From Ditylenchus dipsaci (taxonomy: Eukaryota > Nematoda > Chromadorea > Rhabditida > Anguinidae): 64,000 nt of DNA. The stretch is from contig SADC01001275.1 in the NCBI GenBank assembly GCA_004194705.1, forward strand, positions 1,240,001-1,304,000, in the 5' to 3' direction. Position 1 is the first letter of the stretch. Every line of letters starts with the position of its first letter. Positions 24,001-34,039 of the stretch are shown piece after piece. The position numbers and the translations under genes are program-made. Below the pieces are notes generated by a model. The model had not been told where the DNA came from, did not search any database, and saw only the letters and a list, made by a program, of their open reading frames with translations.

Positions 24001-24754
24001 ATTCTACGCTTTCTTTTCGCCGATAGCATTTAGCTAGATATCGTCTCTACAAAAAGTTATGTAATCTAGAAAATCCGAAAATTGACATTTTGAAAATCCC
24101 TGCTTTGACAAAGAAATAGTGAGTTATCTTGAATTTTCAAAACAAAAAGGTATGTGCTTAACATGGTTCAAAAGCGGAATTATTGGCGACCATCTAGTTA
24201 TTTTATAAGCTTAAATGTTTGATGAAAAAATTAGCGCACCACTTGAAAGCCTGTGGGTATTAGCTAAACTTCGGCCATGCGAAACTGATCATTTTCTGAG
24301 CACGGTATTACCCACTTGATCCACTCTCGAAGCGAAAACCACTGGTACCATTGTGTTCTGCACAGCCTGCTTGACCTGCTTAGACAAAACCTACGGTCGG
24401 CAATATAAGTGTTGGAAAAAAAATATAATTTTTTTGTTTATTGTTTTTAATTTATCAAGCTTTCAGCCAAACCCTGAAAATATTGTAGCCCTGGTTGAGC
24501 TGGCTAACCGATATGATGTTCAATTTTTGATGAAAGATATCGAGCGTCACTTAAAGAAATGCTTTGAGCTCCCGTTTATGCCTAGTCTAATTATAGCTGA
24601 AAGATATCATTTAGAGTCCTTGAAAGTGATGCTTTTAGAAGATGTGTCAAAAGAGAGACTGTCGAAAGTCTACAAAGAAAATAGAAAAGAGCTTAGCCTT
24701 CTCAATCCTGACACTTGTATTGAATTATTAAGAAAGTTTGTTGATGACGATTAA
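21013..24754 (+). CDS. BTB/POZ-domain protein, 268 aa, intact two-exon gene (copy 2)
   Basis: Exon 1 is 21,013-21,531 (173 codons) and exon 2 is 24,467-24,754 (95 codons plus TAA). The CAG|GTATCT donor and TTTCAG acceptor keep phase 0. Residues about 104-205 form the BTB fold: NDLTFVVNGVKCLADKDYLS, then SPVFKKMLKGSFAES, VELKGI, and after the splice PNPENIVALVELANRYDVQF-MKDIERHL. The remaining helical tail resembles the start of a BACK-like region. Residues 1-100 have no clear domain; a diverged MATH-like module is possible. BTB proteins dimerise, and many worm ones are Cul3 ubiquitin-ligase adaptors; that role is inferred from family. I chose the ATG at 21,013 because upstream in-frame sequence lacks another ATG. 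The copy-1 paralogue is broken. Confidence 0.88.
21655..21960. repeat. R1-type repeat fragment (copy 2)
   Basis: Duplicate of 5,870-6,170 in the intron of the intact BTB gene. Confidence 0.65.
21971..22220. mobile_element. TA-flanked MITE, CCGTATTTTC family, 250 bp (copy 2)
   Basis: Duplicate of 6,182-6,432; TA at 21,969-21,970 and 22,221-22,222. Its hairpin arms match better than those of copy 1 because the G-run in copy 1 is replaced here by an intact 'ggcgcttattagagag'. Confidence 0.85.
22535..22814. mobile_element. MITE with CAGGGTGTC-type ends, 280 bp (copy 2)
   Basis: Duplicate of 6,749-7,029. Its left end reads CAGGGTGTCCC, matching the right end exactly, so copy 1 has the derived base there. 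Confidence 0.75.
23743..23928. mobile_element. Mariner-type MITE, 186 bp, only in copy 2
   Basis: Perfect inverted ends CAGTCGACTCTCCCAATAAC and GTTATTGGGAGAGTCGACTG, flanked by TA (23,741-23,742 and 23,929-23,930). The interior is built from 'aataacgaac' repeats. It sits in the BTB intron and is missing from copy 1, so it inserted after, or was lost since, the duplication. Confidence 0.9.
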
Positions 24755-25950
24755 AAATAAAATACTCCTAGAATTTTGTTGACTTTTTAAATGAACTATA
24801 AGTAGGATATTGTAGGAAGTGGGATACTGAAGTTATTGAAATCCCTTGGGCTTGTAAGTTTTCACAATCTCTTTATAGTATTCGGACTGTGTTTCTCCAT
24901 CACGCTCTTGATAAGTCGGTTTGTTTCAGATTTGTGTTGATAGTAAGTTAGAAAAGGCCCAACGTTAGGTTGTACAGCAAGTTCTTGACTACAGTTTTAG
25001 CGGCTCTACACATATTCTTCAACCCCAGTTCTTCAACCGGACAATTCTTCAACCGGGCTATTCTTCGACTGGTTTATTAATAACCGGACTATTCTTAAAC
25101 CAATTTATTCTTCGACCGGATTTTTCTACAGACATTGGCAAAAAGCGGTTCATTTTTCAACTGATTCTTTATCAACCAGGCTGTACTTCGAAAAAATCCA
25201 GCATGGAAAAGGGTCCACATTTTCGATTTTAGGATTAAATGCGTATACCATATTTCGAAATTCATTTTTTGTAATTATTATACATGATATGCAAACATAT
25301 ACTGAAAATGGCGCCAGGTATATTTTGAGCATGAGGCTATAAATCATCATGCAAAGTAGAATTGCGAAAAAGCGTCAGTTCTAAAATATTACCTCAATGT
25401 TCTGGGACACCCCTGGGTAGGATGGCATCGAATTGCACATGGCTGAATGTTTTTCAAATTTTAGCTTTTACTTAATACTATCCGTTTATTTGTATGATTA
25501 TTCATAATGAAAGCACGGAATCATGCTACATTTCAGTATACAAAACGTGTGACTTGTATAATAATGTTAGAAAAGACACCCTCTTTGTTAGATAGGGCCC
25601 ATCAATCTAACCAGTCAAATAAATACCCCGAAAACGGAAATTAGGCCTTTTTAAGCCTGTTAATAAGCTTTGATAGTTTTGAAACCCTGCGCTGATGGTC
25701 TTGTTAGAGAGTCAAGCGTGTAAGGATCATTTTGACACCAAAATTGTGAATAGGCCTAAAGTGATCCCTTTAAGTAAAATATAGTGATATAGATTGAACG
25801 TCTTAGAGGGGTCTCTAATTATAGACCCCAGTCGAGAGGGGGGTCTATAATTAGAGACGGGTCTATAATTTTTTCAACCTACCCTCGAGGGGGTCTATAA
25901 TTAGAGACGGTTCCATAATTAGAGACGAGTCTATAATTAGAGAAAATACA

Positions 25951-26575
25951 GTAGCCGAGGTGTGTTGCTTCTCCGCACCCTAGGTGCGGAGATGACTATT
26001 TTTTTATTTTCTATTCCTGTAGAGCATCCGCAGCTCACGTGTGAAAGTGATTGCCCCAACCCTGCGCTAAAAATCAAATTCTGAGATATAGCTTATTTTC
26101 TTGGTAGTCTTTCTTGAAGTCACCATCTACCCATAATGCGTGAATCATAGGTTTTTTTTTTAAATTTTTGGTTAATTTTTTTTATTTTTTCATACAATTT
26201 GTGCTGTTACATGACAACGCCACAATGCTGTTAGATCACTTGCATTTGCTTTTTCCTATAAGATTTTTCATATGCAGTTGAAGAACTCTTATTACCGAAA
26301 TGTTTGCTAGATCCTAGCAGTCATTTTGAGTACGAAATGTTACAGCTTGAGATGAAAATTGTGTGAACAAAACAAGAACAAAGTAAAAAATTTCAAAAAA
26401 AACATGATTCAACCGTCATGGGTGGATGGTAACTTCAATAGGCTATATCTCCGAATTTCATTACAACGCGTGGTCGAGGCGACCACTTTCACACGTAAGC
26501 TGCGAGTGCTCTACAAGAGTATACAATAACAGTGAGTCCTCTCGGGTTCCGAAAAACACACCTCGGCTACTTCTC
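25951..26575. mobile_element. Inverted-repeat element with GTAGCCGAGGTGTGTT ends (copy 2)
   Basis: Same element as 9,604-10,222 with a better preserved 16-bp outer repeat (GTAGCCGAGGTGTGTT). About 700 bp to its left (25,249-25,950) are present only in copy 2, including 'ggtctataattagagac' repeats. Confidence 0.65.
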
Positions 26576-26639
26576 TTCTAAGCACCGGTACCTGTATACA
26601 CCGAAAAGGCTTTCCCCTAGTGTTTCAGGCCGAGTCATG

Positions 26640-26950
26640 GCAGGTATTCAGATCATGGATCAAGATCAAGGATAACCCTTGATCTCTGATCCGTATTCAG
26701 CAGTCGGATCAGGGATGATCCTTGATCCATGATCCGTATTCAGACTTCAGATCAGGATCACGGATAATCTTCGATCCTCGATCCTGGAATCCTGATCCAG
26801 CCTAATCCGCCCTGATGAGCCTGATCCAGTCCTGATACGGCCTGATCCGGTCAGATCCGGCCTGATCCAGTAATGATCCACCCTGATCCAGTCCGACCTA
26901 GCCCTGATCCGGCTTGATCCAGTCCTGATCCGGCCTGATCCCGTCATGAA
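26640..26950. repeat. GATCC minisatellite, short form (copy 2)
   Basis: The same array edges as 10,300-11,060, but only about ten basic units remain and the 153-bp higher-order unit and its 'ctatatct' marker are absent. Confidence 0.9.
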
Positions 26951-27299
26951 TATCTCAGACTTATTTTTGAGACCGCTTTAACATACACTGGCTCACCCTC
27001 GCCTAAGCCTTGAGCTTAAAATATAGCAAGAAATTGAAAGGTAACCAAAGCAAGGACCCTCCCTTTTGTTGGATAGAGCCCTGATATCATATACTTATTT
27101 GAAAAAATAAAAATCATTTATCGAAAATCAATATATGAATCTAGTGCATAAAAAACACACCTTATCATTATTAAAAAAGTAGAAAATTGAAATGACTGAG
27201 AATATAGAAAAAATTGAAAAAAATCTATATGAGGGGTAGAACAGGGTATCTGGCTGGATTAGGACGGATTAGTCCAGGTCAGGCTGGATGGTAACACTA

Positions 27300-28150
27300 T
27301 AGAATCCCCCCCCCCCAGCTAGCGAAAAATTTACTTTTCCTGGAGGGGAAAGGACCCGTCCCATTTTGATTCTCGTGCTCTGAATAGGCACGGAAACACT
27401 TTGGTTTCCGAAAAATCGAAAAAAAATTTTTTTTGATTTGCTTTGGTCCCCAAGGTAACACATTTAGGAAAATTCAAAAAAAATATTTTTTTGAATTCCC
27501 GCCAAAACATTTTTTAAGGGATTTAGGGCTGTATTGGGAGGGGAAGGGAATAAACAGGGCCACTTTCATGGCAAAATTATTAAAAAAGTGAATTCTGGAC
27601 TATTTCGGATGTCCTACCATGTTTTTCAACTGGGCCGTGGCAAAAAAAGACTCTATATGCATTTTATGGTCAAGAGTACTTCTCGGAATCATGCCCTTCG
27701 GGGGCACAGGGGCTTGGGGGCTTGGAGTTGAGATGCGCATACCCACATACCTTAGACACAAATCACTCAAAAGTGACTCTGGATGCATGAAAAAGCATGC
27801 ATACCAGAGTTTATTTATGCGGTAGGCCCCAGTATTCAAAACTATGTTCAACATCTTCTTGTTAATGGGCTCTGTGTGATTAGTGCCCTCTTTTGTCCCT
27901 TCCCCTCCCAATACAGCCCTAATTCCCTGTAAAAATGTTTTGGCGGGAATTCAAAAAAAATATTTTTTTTGAATTTTCTTAAATTTGTTACCTTGGGGAC
28001 CAAGGCAAATCGAAAAATTTTTTTTTCGATTTTTGGAAAAAAGTGTTTCCGTGCCTATTCAGAGCACGAGAATCAAAATGGGACGGGTCCTTTCCCCTTC
28101 AGGAAAAGTAAATTTTTCGCTAGCTGGGGGGGGGTGATTCTATAGTATAG
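27300..28150. mobile_element. Long-TIR element with C/G-run ends (copy 2 only)
   Basis: Left 'actatagaatcccccccccc' and right '...gggggtgattctatagt' are inverted repeats whose arms extend about 250 bp ('cagctagcgaaaaatttac' and onward). The interior is an R1 repeat (about 27,520-27,910) in inverted orientation. The corresponding site in copy 1 (about 11,395-11,412) lacks it. A third copy of its end lies at 28,905-29,060 as part of the palindrome. Confidence 0.75.
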
Positions 28151-29060
28151 CCGGCTGGATCAGACTTGTTATCCAAAAATATTGGTAAAATAGCCCTTAA
28201 AACGCTGGATCATAAATAATCATGTATTCAGACTCAGGATCAAAGATAATCTTTGATCGGTGATCGGTATTCAGCTACGCGGCTAGGATCAGGATCAAGG
28301 ATTATCCTTGATCATGATCTGGGGTCTGAATGGACGACTATCGATTAGCGACAATTTTTGAATTTTTTTCGCAAATTTTTATCAAAAAATCGTCCATTTT
28401 GAAGGCAAAAGTTTTAAAAAGTCAGCCCTATTAGTAAAAACTCATCTTGAATCTGAATCCGTTGAGATCAGATCAAAATAATATTCATGAGCGGAGATAG
28501 AGCTATTTTGAGTAGTAGAACCACAAATTTTCCAACCACCTATCTACTTTAGTGGATATCTCAGCACATATGAATTATTTTAATCTGATCTCAACGGATT
28601 CGGATTCAGGAAGAGGTTTTAATAATAGGGGTGACTTTTTAAAAACTTTTGCCTTCAAAATGGACGATTTTTTGATAAAAATTTGCGAAAAAAATTCAAA
28701 AATTGTCGCTAATCGATAGTCGTCCATTCAGACCCCAGATCATGATCAAGGATAATCCTTGATCCTGATCCTAGCCGCGTAGCTGAATACCGATCACCGA
28801 TCAAAGATTATCTTTGATCCTGAGTCTGAATACATGATTATTTATGATCCAGCGTTTTAAGGGCTATTTTACCAATATTTTTGGATAACAGGTCTGATCC
28901 AGCCGGCTATACTATAGAATCCCCCCCCCAGCTAGCGAAAAATTTACTTTTCCTGAAGGGAAAGGACCCGTCCCATTTTGATTCTCGTGCTCTGAATAGG
29001 CACGGAAACACTTTTTTTCCAAAAAATCGAAAAAAAAATTTTTCGATTTGCCTTGGTCCC
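28000..29060. repeat. Large near-perfect palindrome (copy 2 only)
   Basis: 28,000-28,420 reappears inverted at about 28,640-29,060 almost without change, including the end of the long-TIR element. The 200-bp centre (about 28,430-28,630) is an older, diverged palindrome also present in copy 1 at about 11,700-11,900. It is either a recent inverted duplication or a read/assembly artefact. Confidence 0.85.
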
Positions 29061-29167
29061 CAAAATAGCTCTATCTCCGCTCATGAATATTATTTGATCT
29101 GATCTCAACGGATTCAGATTCAAGATGAGTTTTTACTAATAGGGCTGACTTTTTAAAAAAGATACAG

Positions 29168-29412
29168 GTGGCGCAAAAAAACGTGGCCACATGAAAAAAG
29201 TTTGCGTAGGTAGCTCTTGCCACATCGATTTCCCCAGGAAAATCGATGGCAGTGGCTAAGCTACCTAGGAGCTTTGTGGTGTTTCTCTTCATCACGGCCG
29301 GCCGTTATTGTGAAGGTTTCCGATAAGCTTGCCATCCAAAAATCAGAAACCGACCGGGCAAGGGTTACGTACTTCAATTTTTTAAGGTGGCCAAACTTTT
29401 TTGCGCCACCCT
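29168..29412. mobile_element. MITE with AGGGTGGCGCAAAAAA ends (copy 2)
   Basis: Duplicate of 11,923-12,164; ends AGGTGGCGCAAAAAAACG and, inverted, AGGGTGGCGCAAAAAAG. Confidence 0.75.
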
Positions 29413-30239
29413 TTGGACGATTTTTTGATAAAAATTGCGAAAAAAATTCAAAAAGTGTCGCTAATCTATATTTTACCGTCTGAATACCTGCCCAGAAGCT
29501 CAGCCATCTAAAAATACAGCAAAACACTCCCAAGAGACCTAGCTCAGGCAAAAGCCCATCGGGATACCCTGGATGATACCTATGATCCGTCGTGTATATT
29601 TATATTTCCCCTGCACTAACAGTTACTGGGTTTGAGAAGAGGCCGTGACCCTAGAGATCTCATATTCTAAAGGTCCCAATTATCCTTGTTAGTGGCCCCG
29701 ACTTTGTCCCTTCCCCTCCCTATACATCCTTTTTTATCTGTCTCAAAATTACATTTGTAGCCTTTTTATTCCAAAATTAATACTTAAAATGGGTTTTAGA
29801 TACTCCTAAAAGTCATGATTTTTAGGAGATAGTGTAAGCCACTAGGTACCAGGTTTGGTTGAAGGAAAAGGGCAGTGGTACACTGAAAAAGTTTGTGCGG
29901 GGATTGCTATTTTGGAATAGTATTGAGATCTCACTGGCAATTTTTCGCAATGCATTGTACGCGGGCTTTTATAAGTAGAAGTAGGAAATGACATACATTG
30001 TAAATTACAGCCCTAATTGTGAGAAAAAAGGGTTTTCGATGCACTATTTTACGTGGAAAAGAAATATGGGTTGAGAAATAGTAATCGACAGAAGTAAAAA
30101 AAGTAATGCCGTTTATAGGTCCCCCTACTTTCACCGAGAACAACCCAGTTAAAGAACAGCCAACTGAAGAACATACAACTTGAAGAATAGTCCGGTTGAA
30201 GAATTGGGGTTGAGGAATGTATGTAGAGCCGTTTTAGCT

Positions 30240-30885
30240 ATTAGACAATTTATTTCAGCAATTCTTCAGTGACGAGTATCAGTCTGAAATTTTTGGTCAA
30301 AATCTTATTTCGGGTGCCACTCCAGGGGACCGATCTTACGGCGTCGTATAACCGAGTTGGCGTATAACCGGGGTGTCAGTTGACTAAGAATAATCCGACC
30401 TCAGCCAGACGCAGCATATTTAGGCTGGCTTATAACCGAGGGTGGCGTATAGCTGGGGTGGCGTATAACCGAGTTTGACTCTACGAGCACTGCCACCTGA
30501 GTCATATCTAAGGGCTATCTAAAAAATTTCATAAAAGGCACCTGTAAGGCGCCCAATCACCCTGTTTCTGATATTTTGCAAAGTGATTTTATCTTTTTTT
30601 AAAATCCTTTCGCTCAAAAAATATCTTTTAACCACTTGGACAGGAAGATAAAAAGTTATATTCACACTACTGACTCTTAGCTTTTTATCTTTACTGCATT
30701 GAAAATAATTTATCTATGGTGTTAGATAAAAAGCGATACCTGTTTTTCGAATCACAGAATTTTTTTTATTTTTGGCAAAATAAACAGGGAAAACAGAGAA
30801 TACAGCTGAAAAAATAAATAAAAATGCGGAAAAAAAACAGTTCGATATTTTAAAAATTGACCAATCAACGTTTTTGACTGGTCTT
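30240..30885. other. Host flank of hAT-like element plus mariner-type fragment
   Basis: Contains 'gtataaccgag' repeats at 30,345-30,475 ending 'gagtttgactctac', which look like one end of a mariner-type element of the CAGTCGACTC group. No gene recognised. Confidence 0.4.
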
Positions 30886-30888
30886 AAC

Positions 30889-31473
30889 CAGTGTTGGTTC
30901 TTACGGGTTATCCGCACCACCTGTTTTTTCAAAAAGGTAAATAAAGGTAAATAAGGTAATAAAAAGAAAAGGTGGTGCGGATAACCCGTAAGAACCCCAG
31001 TGTTTCCAAAAACCTAAACGGAATGCCACAAACCGAAGCAGAAACCGAAATTCGGTTTTCGGTTTCGGTTTATGCTCATGAAACTTTCGGTTTCGGTTCT
31101 GCTTTTGAAACTTTCGGTTTCTGATTTCGGTTTCGGTTTCTGATATTTTTCGGTTTCTGCTTTCGGTTTCTGCTTTTGATTTCTAATTCTGCTTTTGATT
31201 TCTGCTTTCAGAACTGATTTTTTCGTTCGTATACTTCTGCATATTATGTGAATTTTGTTTTATTTTTGTAGATATTCGTGTGGATCAAGACAATAGGAAA
31301 CTTTGACTTCATACCCAAAACCGAAAGCACAAACCGAAAGTTGAAAAGCAGAAACCTAAACCGAAAGTTTCATGAGCATAAACCGAAACCGAAACCGAAA
31401 ATTTCAAAAGCAGAAGCATTATGCTTCTGCTTCTTTTCGGTTTCTGCTTCCGTTTCGGTTTTTGGAAACACTG
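30889..31473. mobile_element. hAT MITE with CGGTTT-rich arms and a nested insertion
   Basis: Starts CAGTGTT (interrupted) and ends AAACACTG, flanked by a perfect 8-bp duplication GTCTTAAC (30,881-30,888 and 31,474-31,481). CAGTG ends with 8-bp duplications are diagnostic of hAT. The arms are arrays of 'ttcggtttcggttt' in inverted orientation. No transposase. Confidence 0.9.
30896..30996. mobile_element. Nested 101-bp fold-back MITE inside the hAT MITE
   Basis: Perfect inverted ends GGTTCTTACGGGTTATCCGC and continuing for about 28 bp, with an 8-bp duplication CCAGTGTT (30,888-30,895 and 30,997-31,004) made from the host hAT terminus. The order of events is therefore fixed: hAT first, this element second. 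Confidence 0.9.
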
Positions 31474-31662
31474 GTCTTAACTGATCAATGTATATTTCGA
31501 TATATATATGGATTGCTTCTAACTCTATTGTAAAGAATTTGTTTCTATAAATATCATGATATATAGCATCCATATCACGTAGAAAATTTGCGCAACAAGC
31601 TCATACATAGTAAAAACTTTTGACTTTGATCTTTGATTTTTTCAAAAATAGATATTTTACTA

Positions 31663-32076
31663 CAGGGTGTCGCAAAATTACGCGTGCATTTTGAAAATTT
31701 TTGCGAGGTAGCTCCTTGCCCGGTCGATTTCCGTCTTTCGGGAACCATACCCGCGGAAATCTCCACATTTATAGGGTTTAGGAGCATAAACACAATATAA
31801 TTGCAGATTAACACACAACAAAATTTATTGACATGAAATTACAGCATTTTCAACACAAAATCACTCAAAATGTTTCCTTCTGCAGTGATGCAGGCGATCG
31901 AACGAAAGCGGGGCGGAAATCAGAATTCATTCTGAAAAACAGACAAATAAGGTTATAGCAACCGCTTTTTGAAGAAACACACAAAAAATGTAAGAAATAA
32001 ACAATTTGATAAAAAAAAATTCAAAGAAATTTCAAACAACTTTTAAAAAGTGCACGCGTAATTTTGCGACACCCTG
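31663..32076. mobile_element. TA-flanked MITE with CAGGGTGTCGC ends, 414 bp
   Basis: Inverted ends CAGGGTGTCGCAAAATTACG are perfect for 20 bp and more, flanked by TA (31,661-31,662 and 32,077-32,078). Non-coding. Confidence 0.9.
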
Positions 32077-32313
32077 TAGATTATAAAAGTGCGATTTGTG
32101 CACTTTTGTTATAAGCATAATTAGTTACTGATAAAAAATAATGTATTGATTTACATTTTAGTTCGTATGTTAGGACTTTTTCCATAGACTTTTTATTTTT
32201 GTCTGTTTGAAATGTTGCTTTATGGTTGTGATTGTTTCAAACTACTGTTACTCTTTGTTTTAAATTTTTTATAAAAAAAGAGTTCGAAAGATGGGGGAAA
32301 TGGCAAATGCTTA

Positions 32314-33494
32314 TGGCTCTTTCACGGACTGCGACTTAGACTGAGACTTAGACTTAGACTGAGACTGAGACTTAGACTGAGACTAAGAGGTGTTCATGGA
32401 GCCAAAATAGTCTCAGTCTAAGTCTCAGTCTAAGTCTAAGGTGTTCACGGACTGAGACTTAGACTGAGACTTAGACTTAGACTGAGACTTAGACTAAGAA
32501 ATAAGTTTGACTTTTTCACCTGTTTACAATGCAATGTTCACAATATATTCAATTTTTTATTTATTATTTCTTTTTCAAATCATTTCTTCCTGAAAATCTA
32601 CGCTACCAACTCCATTAAAAATTCTACAAGCTTTTTTCTCATGTCTTTTGCATTGGCATTGGCATCTTCTCCAGTCAGCCCGGTGCTTATTCCACGCCAA
32701 CTCTGAAAGGCTGCCATCACTCTGTTGAAGTCTGTTTCCTCCTCCATCTCTTCGATAAGAAAATTGTGTATCACACAAATGGCCCAAACTATGTTGTCAG
32801 CCATCTCATGTGAGCATTCAATCGGCTTCAACAAAATTCTCCACTTCATTGCGATAATTCCGAAGCAGTTTTCTATGCGGTTCCGTGCTCTGCTTATCCT
32901 GTAATTATATATGCGCTCATTATGCCCCATATGAGAGGCTTGAAATGGCTTCATCATATAGGAAGTAAGCGGAAAGGCACCGTCCCGAGAAAGAAAAATG
33001 GGAGTTTGACCTGGCTGTTAGGAAGGTACTTGGCTGGTGGTAAATGAAGAGACCCACTATCCACAGCTTTCTGAGCTCTCTCCTTTGGCCCAATCTGTGA
33101 GAACATATACAAACGTATAGTTGCAGTCGATGATCCAAGAGCTCTTTTCCAATTTAAGAAAGACATACAGAAAAGCTTGGATGATTATGAGGATTGGTTG
33201 GTCGAGAAAGAAACCATGCCATAATCATTTAACATTGTTAAAAAATTTATTCATCCTGTTTTTTAAAACATGAAATCACTAAATAAGTTGAGTAATAAAA
33301 ATAAATAAAAACGCAAACACATAAAAAATAAGTCTAAGTCTCAGTCTAAGTCTCAGTCCGTGAACACCTTTGACTGAGACTTAGACTAAGACTTAGACTT
33401 AGACTGAGACTGAGACTAAGGAGTGTTCATGTAGCCAAAAAAGTCTCAGTCTAAGTCTCAGTCTAAGTCTAAGTCGCAGTCCGTGAAAGAGCCA
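32314..33494 (-). mobile_element. PIF/Harbinger element, 1,181 bp, with hexamer-array TIRs
   Basis: Ends TGGCTCTTTCACGGACTGCG are inverted at both sides and flanked by TTA (32,311-32,313 and 33,495-33,497), the Harbinger target. Each terminal about 180 bp is an array of 'gacttaga' and 'gactgaga' hexamer-type units that also turn back on themselves, with an inner 'ggtgttcacggactgaga' boundary. Confidence 0.92.
32598..33166 (-). pseudogene. Harbinger (HARBI1-like) transposase, C-terminal half
   Basis: Two overlapping frames joined by a one-base shift near 32,970 read SGSLHLPPAKYLPNSQVKLP-FFFL, DGAFPLTSYMMKPF (second catalytic Asp), then NYRISRARNRIENCFGI (catalytic Glu) and MKWRILLKPIE: the DDE_Tnp_4 nuclease signature of PIF/Harbinger. 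The first catalytic Asp region and N-terminus are missing, as is the Myb-like partner gene. About 190 residues of the usual 350-400 remain, so this is an internally deleted, non-autonomous copy. The C-terminal 50 residues (ANANAKDMRKKLVEFL) are lineage-specific. Confidence 0.88.
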
Positions 33495-33764
33495 TTATCT
33501 TCGAAATTTCTTTACATGTAGAGGGCGAAATGTTGAAAATTAGGGCATAGATGAATCGAAGCTTTTGAAAATCCCAGCAATGCCAAAATATGACAAACAT
33601 AAAAATTTCGGCGCTGATATAGAATACCCCCACCCCTAAAATATGACCTTCTCTTATGTTTCTTTACTAGGGTCAAAATTTCTACTATAGACTGTATGTG
33701 ATATTTTGGATTACTAGAATACTATAACTTTTTCAAATTAATTTCAATGTTTAGATGAACAAGA

Positions 33765-34033
33765 ATGCCAAGACAAATTCTATCCACTATTGATTTCCTA
33801 GGTCCAATTGCAGTCGTCTTTAGTTTTACTGTTGTGGTTGCTATCCTTTCTGCTATAATTAACTGTTGTCTTATAAGAGTGGGCGAGGAAGTGATTATCT
33901 ATGACAAGGTATACATTGTTTATTGATTTTTTTCACGAACAGAGAACTCAAAAATTTTTAGGCATCTGCTAGACGTTATCTTTTATTAAGTGTCCAAAAA
34001 CAAAAAAGCTATGGGTCTTTAGATGATCTGTAA
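33765..34033 (+). CDS. Small single-pass membrane protein, 71 aa, two exons
   Basis: Exon 1 (33,765-33,908, 48 codons) and exon 2 (33,962-34,033) join in phase 0 across a 53-bp intron with donor AAG|GTATAC and acceptor TTTTTAG. The product begins MPRQILSTIDFLGP, has one hydrophobic segment of about 23 residues (PIAVVFSFTVVVAILSAI) followed by two Cys, and a short tail RVGEEVIIYDK-ASARRYLLLS ending SYGSLDDL. An AATAAA signal overlaps the stop. I do not recognise the family; size and topology recall ion-channel ancillary subunits, but no KCNE motif is present. A further 5' exon cannot be excluded. Confidence 0.6.
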
Positions 34034-34039
34034 ATAAAA

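Larger units (their letters stand above)
12311..29555 (+). repeat. Tandem segmental duplication, copy 2 (about 17.2 kb unit)
   Basis: 15,791-29,555 matches 1-12,310 directly. 12,311-15,790 has no counterpart in the window, but it contains receptor exons contiguous with the exon at 15,760-15,954, whose copy-1 equivalent is cut by the window edge. The simplest reading is that the unit starts at about 12,311 and that its copy-1 equivalent lies left of position 1. Copy 2 alone has TIR insertions at 23,743-23,928 and about 27,300-28,150 and a recent palindrome at 28,000-29,060. Confidence 0.8.
25002..30230. mobile_element. Complete hAT-like composite element, 5.2 kb (copy 2)
   Basis: Ends GGCTCTACACATATTCTTC (left) and, inverted, GGCTCTACATACATTCCTC (right) are flanked by a perfect 8-bp target duplication GTTTTAGC (24,994-25,001 and 30,231-30,238). 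Both ends carry tandem 'attcttcaaccgg' units in opposite orientation. Eight-bp duplications are typical of hAT elements. No transposase frame is visible; the inside is a nest of other repeats (25,951-26,575; 26,640-26,950; 27,300-28,150; 28,000-29,060; 29,168-29,412). Confidence 0.8.

Noticed and set aside
27534..27911. Frames on both strands within the inverted R1 repeat
   Set aside because: Reading frames through a palindromic repeat; similar ones appear at 52,530-52,940.
31278..31573. Frames over the CGGTTT-rich hAT MITE
   Set aside because: Low-complexity products of the repeat arms.
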